From contig CM041465.1 in the NCBI GenBank assembly GCA_023213395.1, positions 199,523,741 to 199,587,740 of the forward strand: a stretch of 64,000 nt of DNA, read 5' to 3'. A model generated the notes under the pieces. The model was not told the origin of the DNA and searched no databases. It worked only from the letters and a program-made list of their open reading frames with translations. The position numbers and the translations under genes were made by a program. Position 1 is the stretch's first letter. Every line of letters starts with the position of its first letter. This document shows positions 55,337-64,000 of the stretch, piece by piece. This stretch comes from Cycas panzhihuaensis (taxonomy: Eukaryota; Cycadophyta).

Positions 55337-55720
55337 CTGTTGATAAGTCTAAACTAGGACATGTCGACATACTTCAAGCTTCTATTTCCTTGTTGATGAG
55401 TATAAACTATGACAAGACCTTACTCCAAGACCTCCATACATGTTAATAAGCCTAAACTATGACAAGGATCCCTCTAAAGTTAATTGTTACTAAGGTTAAA
55501 AGATGACAGTCACTCTCTAAAGGCCCTCACCCCATTAACGAGGCTAAACTATGATGAGTTTGCTCCGAAAAGTCACCTGTTAATGAGCTTAAATTATGAC
55601 AATCCATCCTTTTTGCCTTGACAAAAATATTTTGCTTTAAAAATTCACCTGTTAATGAGCTTAAACTATGGGAAAGACTTTCCTCCAATACTCAGTTAAT
55701 GAGAGATAAACTATGACTAG
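55337..55720 (+). repeat. degenerate tandem repeat, TTAATGAGCTTAAACTATGA type
   Basis: Seven copies of a word close to GTTAATGAGCTTAAACTATGA start near 55338, 55390, 55440, 55533, 55578, 55649 and 55694, 45 to 93 bases apart. Further copies lie at 53026-53155 and 54577-54625. Tandem repeats in the 3' untranslated part are a known feature of Tat-lineage elements and can seed satellite DNA. Confidence 0.85.
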
Positions 55721-55734
55721 ATATATATTAGAAG

Positions 55735-56014
55735 CCCATCTAGTTTGTGGGCATTTGACGATGAAGTCCCATCTAGTTTATGGGTAGTAGATAGAATTTG
55801 TTTGAAGGTGAAAGTCCCATCTAGTTTGTGAGTATTAGGTAAGTTCTTGATAATAATAGGTACCTAGTTTTTTAAGTGAGAAGATAAACATAGTGACATT
55901 TATAAGTTGAATACCCAGTCTTTTTGGGTAATATAGTTAAATACCCAACCCATTTTGGGTAACATGGTTGATAGTCTTTTTGGGTAATTTGATAGATGCC
56001 CAGTCCTTTTAGGT
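55735..56014 (+). repeat. array of short inverted repeats (CCCA...TGGG)
   Basis: Two series follow each other. First, CCCATCTAGTTTGTGGG three times (55735, 55768, 55816). Then come TACCCAGTCTTTTTGGGTA and variants four times (55912, 55942, about 55971, 55996). Each copy can fold into a small hairpin with CCCA pairing to TGGG. Single-base differences often keep the pairing. Confidence 0.85.
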
Positions 56015-56215
56015 AAGGAATGTGAATGGCACCTCTGTTGGTTAAGACTACTTAGTTCTTTCGAGTAACTCTACCAATAGAAGTTTTCAGAATCAAGTTG
56101 CAGTGTAGATTTCATTCTACCATAAAAAATAATACCCCATCATTTTTACATTTCATTAGTTCCTAGCACCTTCTCTAGAGTAATAAATACTCACGTGATT
56201 GCCACCTCTCACCAT

Positions 56216-56220
56216 CCTAT
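56216..56220. repeat. TSD CCTAT, left copy (single-LTR insertion)
   Basis: Identical to 57777-57781. Confidence 0.8.
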
Positions 56221-56548
56221 TGTTGGGAATAATCCCAATGTTTGTGCACTAGAGCGCTTAGGGCCCCTCAAAGCCACCTTTGAGGGCCCCTAGGGCACCT
56301 TGAACTGCTCGCCCGGACCGACCACTCACGTGAGGTACGTACTACCGTTATTTATTTTTTATATTTTTTCAAACTAACCTTAATTGTTGTGCAGCTAGGG
56401 TGATGGCGCACGACGCCTCCCCGAATCTCTATTTAAGGGTTGGGAATACCTCCCTGGTGTTTATTAACACCGCCACTCTTTCGGAAATCGCCGTTGTACT
56501 CAAGATGAAAGTCTCATGATGTTCTGCTCTGCACCTCCGGCTCCATCA
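56221..56548 (+). mobile_element. LTR of the single-LTR insertion
   Basis: 328 bp, TGTTGGGAATAATCCCAA...CTCCATCA. The start is a perfect 6-bp inverted repeat (TTGGGA, 4-base loop, TCCCAA). A TATA-like CTATTTAAGGG lies near 56430. Confidence 0.85.
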
Positions 56549-56550
56549 TT

Positions 56551-56562
56551 TGGTATCAGAGC
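56551..56562 (+). promoter_or_regulatory. primer-binding site of the single-LTR insertion
   Basis: Exact TGGTATCAGAGC, followed by TAAGTTGAGCTAGG. This is close to the second PBS unit of TR-GAG-2 (CTAAGTTTGGCT). Confidence 0.93.
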
Positions 56563-57071
56563 TAAGTTGAGCTAGGTTGTCTATTTTCTGATTTTAGTTG
56601 CTCAAACGTCCGACGGAACATAGCTATATGACTGCTCGTTGAGATTCTGGCGAGCTCACCAATCTGCTGGAGAAGACCGTTCTGAATTCCATTCACTGTG
56701 GAGGAAGATCTCCCGCTCGGAAGTTTGCTCTCCACACGGAAACCAGGTTCCTCGTCTCTGTTTTTATATTTTTTTAACATATAAATAAAAGATTTTTTTT
56801 GATATATGCTTTAGCTTGATAGATCTTGAGTGATCCTCTGCATTCCTCAGTTCCCTCTGTTAATCTTTTTGCAGTTGGAATATATTAATCTCAGTATATA
56901 TATAGCTTTTTGTCTACCTTTAGCCTGCATTTATATATCTCTATATCTCTGTCTTCTCCCTGTTATTATCTTGCCTCTATCAGTTATCTGCCGCCTTCGT
57001 GTTAAGCCTCTGCTCGGTGCTAAGCCGTGCTCGTAGATTCGTTTTACATCTACGTCCCGTGCTCTGTCAGT

Positions 57072-57732
57072 CTTCTGCTCTCCGTCTCGCTCTGAGACGC
57101 CAAGGACCTGCGTCTCCGTCTCCCTTCTGCTCTCCGTCTCGCTCTGAGACGCCAAGGACCTACGTCGCCCTAGCGTTGGTCATTCCGTCATACTTGAAGC
57201 GCATTCGCCCGCCCGTGTTTAGCACCTGCGTTGCATCGCCCGCCCGTGGGCGTTAATCTCCCGTATTCATTTTTTGCCCGTGTGGATTCGTGGCGGTCGG
57301 CTGCGTCGCCCCCGCACCCTCTCTTCGTCGCCGTTGTGCGTCGGGATTCGTGGCGATCGGCTGCGTCGCCCCCGCACCCTCTCTTCGTCGCCGTTGACCG
57401 TGAGGCTTTCAGGCCCGTCTGCTCTCTGTGGCGCGCTGCTCGCCTTTGCCTTTGCAGTGGTCCGTTGGATCCCGTCTAGCCTCGGTCCCGCCGTCCGTCT
57501 TCTTTTCCGTGTAGCCTCGGTTTGCGCCGCGCTCTTTTCCGTGATCCGTCTCGTGTCGCCTCGGTCTGCTCCGGCGGCCTTTCTTCTGATCTGTAGCCTC
57601 GGGCTGACCTCGCTGCGTCGCTTGTTCTCTTTTCTATTATACGTTTGTGAATTCATTCGTGCTGATTTGCGTTGTGCTTGTTCTCTTTTCTATTAAACGT
57701 GTAATATACGTTTGTGAATTCATTTCGTGGTG
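57072..57732 (+). repeat. three tandem duplications in GC-rich segment
   Basis: A 52-bp unit at 57072-57175 (CGCTCTGAGACGCCAAGGAC twice), a 60-bp unit at 57284-57403 (TCGGCTGCGTCGCCCCCGCA twice) and a 56-bp unit starting at 57621 and 57677 (CTTGTTCTCTTTTCTATTA twice). Overlapping frames on both strands are by-products of the high GC content. Confidence 0.9.
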
Positions 57733-57776
57733 AATCGTGTTTCGCTTTTAGCGTTGTGCTTCGTATTGCGCCATCA

Positions 57777-57781
57777 CCTAT
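57777..57781. repeat. TSD CCTAT, right copy (single-LTR insertion)
   Basis: Identical to 56216-56220. Removing the insertion joins the two flanks of the Tat 3' region. Confidence 0.8.
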
Positions 57782-57812
57782 GTCTCTTTCTAGAATAGAA
57801 GCCTCAAGCACC

Positions 57813-57823
57813 AAGGGGGAAAA
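57813..57823 (+). promoter_or_regulatory. Tat polypurine tract
   Basis: AAGGGGGAAAA immediately before the 3' LTR at 57824. Confidence 0.9.
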
Positions 57824-60425
57824 TGTTTTACCAAAACTTAGCCTCCTTAGTTGTATTTAGATTATGTTGGTAAAGTGATACATATTATATGGTTTTATTA
57901 GTACCAATTGATGTATGTTGATTCTACTTGATGGATTGGGTATTGTTTTGTTGAAATGATCTGTGATTATTGATTGATAAAATGTAATGAATGATGATAT
58001 AATAGGTATTCCTATCATTCTAGCAATGATGTAAATTATGGAAACTAAGTTTTCTTTATGACCAACTTAACTCCATGCTTCTTTCAAAGTTTGTTGTTTT
58101 GATTTTTTTTTAATTCTTAATTTCACCCATTTTTTTATCATTTTAAGACTTGTGTTTTATCATTTTCATCATGTTTTAGGCCTCTCTCCTCATTAATAAA
58201 GTCATTTATACCTTAATTTATCAATTAAAATCATTTTTTGACATTTTTAATGAGTTAATTTTACCTCCTAACTAATCACCATATTTTTTACTACATGCAT
58301 GCAAAACTCAGCTAGCACGCCAAAATTTTATATGCCGCTACCTAGATTTGGTGGGATTTAATTCTTTCAATGCCTAAAAGTGTTATAAAGGGATTATTGA
58401 TCATAGTTTTTGATATGGAGAGAGAGAGAGATAGAAGTGAAGAGAGTTAAGAATTAGAGAGGAAGAAGTGTTTCTTACTCTTTGATTAAGAGATTTTATG
58501 AACTTCTCAGAGAATTCTTAAGGACTGTTGTTGTGGTTTTTGGAGACTTGATTTTCTAAAGTTATTGGATAAAATCTCAAAGAAGTTTTCTTGTTGTTCT
58601 ACTACTACTCAATTATTGATGGTATAAGCTTTTATCTCTTTGGATCTTCATCAAAATTTTCTTCAAACTTCTTTGGATTTGGCAAGATCTTTCCTATTGG
58701 CTTTCAAGCTCATTTCATGTTGTCTTGAAGGTAATTTTAACTCAAAATCATTTATTTTTATTGACTGATTATTGTTTGAGCTTTTGAAATTGAAATATAT
58801 ACCGAAAGGTTTTATCTTTGTGGGGTTCCTTAAGGATAGACTAGGGTGGGGTATGGTTATCTCTCCACCATGCATCTAGCTATACCTTCCCACTTTTTCA
58901 TAGTAGCCTATATTTCAGTCTTATTGCCACTCTTGTTTGGTGTTGTTTGGCTCTTATTTGGCCTGTTTGGATTGTTGTTACTTCCTTCTTTGCTCTTATT
59001 TTGAAGGAAAGTGTGTGGGAAAAGTTAGTCAAGTGAAAAGAAAATTGTAATTATGAGGCGCTCTTTATAATAGGAAAGGAATATTGGCCTTGCATCTATC
59101 ATTGCATGCACTTTTATTTTCAAGTTAACTCTTGTATCTTGAGAATCAAAAGTTGATAGTGTTGTTTGCTTGGAATATCTTTGATTTTTAGCTTCTATAT
59201 TGGGTTCGAGGATTCATTTTAGAGCTCTTAATACTCTAATCATGATAGAACCTTTGGTTAATCTTGCATACATGATTATTGTTCAGATTTATGACTTTTC
59301 TATCATCTTATATGTCTAAAAATCATAATAAAATAGCAGCAGTTTCCTTTAAGATTCTCTCTTTCTATGTGTCATTTCATCATTCTTAAAAGAATTAGTT
59401 GCATGTATCAAGGTTAAAGCATATTAGCTAGTCTTGCATGTAGATTAATCTCTTTTGAAAAGAATTTTGCATAAAGATTGTGTAAATATTTTTAGATTTT
59501 ATTTGCATGGCATTATTTCTCTTAAAATGAATCATGCATATTACATGTAAGAAATCTACTTTATAGTTGTATATGCATCATTTATCTTGCATGCAACAAA
59601 AAAGGACTTGCATGTATAGTTTCTAGTGTGTTTGTTTAAAAAAATAACAAAAAAATACTTGCATGCATAGTTTCTAGTGTGCTTGTTTAAAAAAAACAAC
59701 AAAAGAACACTTGCATGCATGAAAAAAGACTTACATGCATAGTTTCTAGTGCATTTATTTAAAAATAAAAATAAAAAAGGACTTGCATGCATAGTTTCTA
59801 GTGTGTTTGTTTAAAAATAAAAATAAAAAAGTACTTGCATGCATAAAAAAGGACTTGCATGCATAGTTTCTAGTGTGTTTGTTTGGGATTCCACTATAAA
59901 TAAAAAAAAGGAAAAACAAAAAGATTGATGTGAGTTTTATCTTGTGGTTTCTTTGATTATATTGTTTCATTCTCTTGCATTTACATCTTTGCAATAATAC
60001 CAAAACCTAGAAACCTAAACAAGATAAACTATTGTTTCCATTAACTTACCCTCTATTATATCTTAGTAAAATTTGAAAAGTTGAACCGATTATAAGAGAG
60101 GAGTCCCTAGGAAGAATCTTGAAGATATTGTAAGTGTAGCTCCAAACTTAGAACTCCTTCGTCAAGTTGTATAGGTTGGTGGATTATATCACCCCATTTC
60201 ACATCCACAACTTTTATCGTACCCACTCTCACTAAGGTAGACGACATTACTAGGTGAAGATTCCTTCTTAGGAGTTGGGCAAAGATGGTCCTTTAGGTCT
60301 CCTTTTAACTTCGTATTAGATCTTCCCCAAGCCCCAAACCATCTTTCAGGTAGCCTTAATGAGGATCCAACATGAGACCCCCCTAAAACACCATCATCTT
60401 ACTAGGGATAGACCTTGAACCACCA
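57824..60425 (+). mobile_element. Tat 3' LTR
   Basis: 2602 bp, collinear with 43432-46031, starting TGTTTTACCAAAACTT and ending GAACCACCA. It is followed by TTCAA, the near-match of the left target duplication. Confidence 0.92.
59590..59895 (+). repeat. CATGCA-rich tandem array in Tat 3' LTR
   Basis: The counterpart of 45195-45500, with five to six degenerate units containing CTTGCATGCATA and GTTTCTAGTGTG. Copy number and unit order differ slightly between the two LTRs. Confidence 0.9.
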
Positions 60426-60680
60426 TTCAACAAGCTCTTCATACTTGTCCAAGTGTACTAGGTCATTTTATTATATAAATTTTAAGGTTAACAAGATATA
60501 GAAACCCCACCTCTATCTTAGTTCCCTTCTCTTTCCTCTAGTAGTAATGCATCCTAAATTCTTAGAGCTTATATTCTTTATTTCCCCATCCATTTATATC
60601 CCTTTAGTTTTACTCATCCTACTTCATAAATTTCCTTCTTCTAGTTGTGCATGTTTTCTTTAAATCCTTTTTACATTCAT
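60426..60680 (+). other. gypsy C: leader, third fragment
   Basis: Begins with the TTCAA target repeat. It matches the reverse complement of the D leader next to gag (words GTGTACTAGG / GTGGACTAAA, TAAATTTTAAGGTTAA / TAATTTTAGGGTCAA, ACCCCACC / ACCCCACA). The three C leader fragments add up to about 1.27 kb. Confidence 0.8.
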
Positions 60681-61600
<920 letters not shown>

Positions 61601-61908
61601 ATTCTACCTAGTCTCAAAGATCATGATAAGCTAACTACCAAATGATTAGAAGACCCTTCATATATACCTATCAAGCACTATTTAGAGGAACCATTATCAA
61701 AATCCATTCAAATCACTCTAGTAGAGGCATAATGTCATCAAGAAGCTAATCTTTGTATGCAATGCTCAAAAAAGTGGATCGTTGACCATGGTAGAGTCTA
61801 CAAATTTAAGAGATGGTGTTCATAATCGACTTTGACTTATCTCTAAAAGATGACTCTAATTCTGATCACAAACATAAAGAAGACCACTAAGAACACCCTA
61901 CTGAAGAG

Positions 61909-62330
61909 TTGCCTCCTAATCTAGAACCTAAAGTTTCTTTATATATTGTTACCTCCACCTCATTCCCCAAGCCACTGCACGTTAAAGGAATACTTGGGAA
62001 AAACCCCATCACCATTCTTATCAGTGGTGGTACATCATTAAACTTTATTGATATATCCATAACTAAACAACTTAACCTTTGTATAGAACCCAAGATGGGC
62101 TTTACCTATTCCCTACCTGGTTATCACATCCTTCATTACATAAGGATAATTAAAAGTCTCATAATTTACATTGGCTCTTATACCCTACTCTTAGACTTTT
62201 ATGCTTTGTCTATAGATGGGTCAAATACAATTCTTAGTGTATAGTGGTTCTATACATTAGGAACCTATAGCACTAATAATTCATCCACAATCCCATTTAT
62301 CATATTCAAAGACCATATGGGTCATTCACA
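61909..62330 (+). pseudogene. pol: gypsy C: aspartic protease relic
   Basis: Open for 111 codons from 61909. P-I-T-I-L-I-S-G-G-T-S-L-N-F-I-D-I-S-I is the catalytic region, with Ser where the catalytic Asp of the family should be. Then L-D-F-Y-A-L-S-I-D-G-S-N-T-I-L. After one stop, the C-terminal segment continues with T-L-G-T-Y-S-T-N-N-S. It is very close to the protease of element D. Confidence 0.82.
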
Positions 62331-62639
62331 TAAACTCTATAGGATGTAGCGTCTCCTAAATAAAGTGATCTCACCTACCAGAATACACAGATAACTCAAT
62401 GGAAATATGGGGTATATTGTTAGCATCAATAATATCTAGGCTCCCATGGGTATTCACCATGGTATTTAACAAGTATTAGATCATATCAATTAATATTTAC
62501 TCCATTGCCTACTAGCCCCCACTTGATCGAGGTTGTTATCACACCATTGAGTTACAAAACTTTCATGACCCCACTAATGTTCGATCGTATAGGAACTCAT
62601 ATTTTTAAAAAAATAAAATTAAAAAAATCACAAAGGGAT

Positions 62640-63240
62640 TAATGGATACAGGTATTATTTAACATAATAAGAGCCTATACATAACATTGATCATGTTAGT
62701 TTATAAAAAGGATGGCTTATTCTGACTTTGTGTTGACTATCATGAATTAAACAAAATAACCATTAAAAATAAATTTCCTACACCATGGATTGACAATATA
62801 TTAGATGAGATCCATGATGCCATGGTATTTACCAAATTAGATTCATAGAGAGGATATTACTAGATCCCCATTTTACTAGAAGACTGATACAAAATGATCT
62901 TCCAAACTTACCATGGCCATTTTGAATTTCAAGCCATGTCATTTGGCCTATGTAAGGCTTTGGCTACCTTCTAAGCATTAATGAATAAAATATTCTCTCC
63001 ATACCTAAGAAAATTTATGATTATTTTTTTTGATGATATTCTCATCTATAACTCAAACATGTCCTCATATATAAGCCACTTAAAATATAGTTCTCCAAAT
63101 CTTGGTCACAAATAAGTTATATGCCAAATTCTCCAAATGTAACTTTAGAAAAATTGAACTACAATACCTTGGATATATTATATCATCAATAGGGGTTTGA
63201 GTAAACCTAGATAAGATTTTAATCATTACCAATTAGCCAA
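62640..63240 (+). pseudogene. pol: gypsy C: reverse transcriptase relic
   Basis: C-V-D-Y-H-E-L-N-K, K-N-K-F-P-T-P-W-I-D-N-I, D-E-I-H-D-A-M-V-F-T-K-L-D, M-S-F-G-L-C-K-A-L-A-T-F, and the active site I-I-F-F-D-D-I-L-I-Y-N with both Asp kept. Then Y-L-G-Y-I-I-S-S near 63170. Stops replace several Gln and Trp codons. It is collinear with the polymerase of D. Confidence 0.9.
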
Positions 63241-63259
63241 CCGCCAAAAAACTTACCCA

Positions 63260-64000
63260 ATTATGGGCCTTCTTAGGATTTACTAGATTCTATCAATGGT
63301 TTATCCAAAATTATGTAGCCGTGGAAGCCTCTTTAATCGAATTACTTAGGAAGTATTCCTTCTAGTGGTCTCCCTATGTCAACGTGGTATTCATCCATCT
63401 TAAGGAGGTCATGACAACCATCTTAGTTTTGGCCACACTAGACTTTACTCATTTATTCTAACTGGAATGCGATGTATTTAGATTTAGATTAGGTGTCGTA
63501 TTAATACAGGAATTATACCCTATTACTTTTGAAAGTAGGAAACTCAAAGAACATGAGTGCAGACTTTCCACTTATAAAAATAAAATACAAATAATTATCT
63601 AAGTAATAGATAAATAATGATAATATCTAATTGGGTCCAAATTTACCATCCTCATTGACTATCATTATCTTTGTCACCTACTAGACCAACTAGTCCTATC
63701 AAAAGAATAAGCTAAATGGGTTGATCGCCTTTAAGTTTTTGAATTTATAATCACCTACAAAAAGGAAAAAGATAATATAGTGATGGAAACTCTTACCTGT
63801 CCTCCAACCCCTACATCCAATGAGGCCACTCATCATCTTGAGCATTCTACCATTCATGCCATTTCTACTCTGCAACCAACATGAATACAAAAAATAGCCT
63901 TGGATAACCAATCCCAACTAAACTTTCCACAATAGGTTGATAAGGACCATATACAAAAGAATTGGTCCATCTATAATAATCTCATATTATACAAAAACTG
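63260..64000 (+). pseudogene. pol: gypsy C: RNase H and integrase start, cut by window end
   Basis: Contains L-E-C-D-V-F-R-F-R-L-G-V, F-E-S-R-K-L-K-E-H-E, and L-T-I-I-I-F-type remnants of the RNase H core near 63655. At 63945-64000 it reads N-W-S-I-Y-N-N-L-I-L-Y-K-N, matching the segment before the H-H-C-C domain of integrase in D. The rest of integrase, the PPT and the 3' LTR lie beyond the window. Confidence 0.82.

Larger units (their letters stand above)
56221..57776 (+). mobile_element. GC-rich single-LTR insertion in Tat 3' region
   Basis: 1556 bp of clearly GC-richer sequence between CCTAT duplications. It starts with a 328-bp LTR, a two-base spacer and a PBS (TGGTATCAGAGC), and belongs by LTR end and PBS context to the gag-only family. 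No 3' LTR is present; the last six bases, CCATCA, equal the end of the 5' LTR. I infer an internal deletion that removed nearly all of the 3' LTR, or an aberrant integration. It contains three internal tandem duplications and no gag. Confidence 0.8.
43432..60425 (+). mobile_element. Tat-like Ty3/gypsy retrotransposon, 17 kb
   Basis: A plus-strand element with 2.6-kb LTRs (43432-46031 and 57824-60425), gag, protease, reverse transcriptase, RNase H, integrase, then a second, archaeal-type RNase H downstream, tandem repeats and a PPT. The protein motifs match the Tat lineage: Y-N-I-L-L-G-R-P in protease, K-N-A-S-V-T-Y-Q-R-A-M in polymerase, and F-D-G-V-L-L-R-C-L...H-E-G-I-C-G-G-H in integrase. 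It was inserted in the leader of element C and was later hit by the single-LTR insertion at 56221-57776. Pol is almost entirely in one frame, broken mainly by single stop codons. Confidence 0.93.

Noticed and set aside
57267-57696. Overlapping Arg/Ser/Leu-rich frames on both strands
   Set aside because: They arise from high GC content and the tandem duplications in the single-LTR insertion; neither strand has a domain.

Overview
The window is a nested block of LTR retrotransposons from a nuclear genome, most likely of a large-genome land plant. The evidence is Ty1/copia, chromovirus-type Ty3/gypsy and Tat-type Ty3/gypsy coding relics, primer-binding sites (PBS) matching plant initiator tRNA-Met (TGGTATCAGAGC), polypurine tracts (PPT) and target-site duplications (TSD). 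A gymnosperm or similar slow-turnover genome would fit the old, C-to-T-decayed copies and the Tat element type, but that is inference. I found no host gene, tRNA, rRNA or CRISPR array. Every coding relic carries stops or frameshifts.

Layout. 1-7639: AT-rich, mostly unassigned, with a (CA)25 microsatellite and one isolated PBS-like site. 7640-9996: gag, leader, PBS and one LTR of a minus-strand gypsy element (A). 10240-10721 and 20474-21870: two halves of a plus-strand coding relic, split by a complete minus-strand copia element (10722-20468, TSD GAAAT). Inside the copia leader sits a minus-strand gag-only element, TR-GAG-1 (about 16530-19723). 21871-27562: complete plus-strand gag-only element TR-GAG-2 (TSD AGGCT, two 491-bp LTRs). 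27860-34940: minus-strand gypsy B, whose protease is split by TR-GAG-3 (28988-33290), which has one LTR in inverted orientation.

35628-64000: a plus-strand chromovirus-like element (C), broken by a complete minus-strand relative (D, 36611-43047) and by a 17-kb Tat-like element (43432-60425, 2.6-kb LTRs). The three C fragments join into one leader of about 1.27 kb before gag, close to the 1.2-kb leader of D, which supports the reconstruction. The Tat element is itself interrupted at 56221-57776 by a GC-rich, single-LTR insertion.

Most notable: the gag-only family carries tandem copies of its tRNA primer-binding site. In TR-GAG-2 the LTRs end just before the third copy, so two unused sites now lie inside both LTRs. 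TR-GAG-1 has six regularly spaced copies (31, 31, 31, 40 and 40 bp). This suggests that the choice of priming site moves the LTR boundary. Second, the Tat element carries its second, archaeal-type RNase H downstream of integrase as a separate reading frame. Third, catalytic residues in several elements are lost through G-to-A changes.
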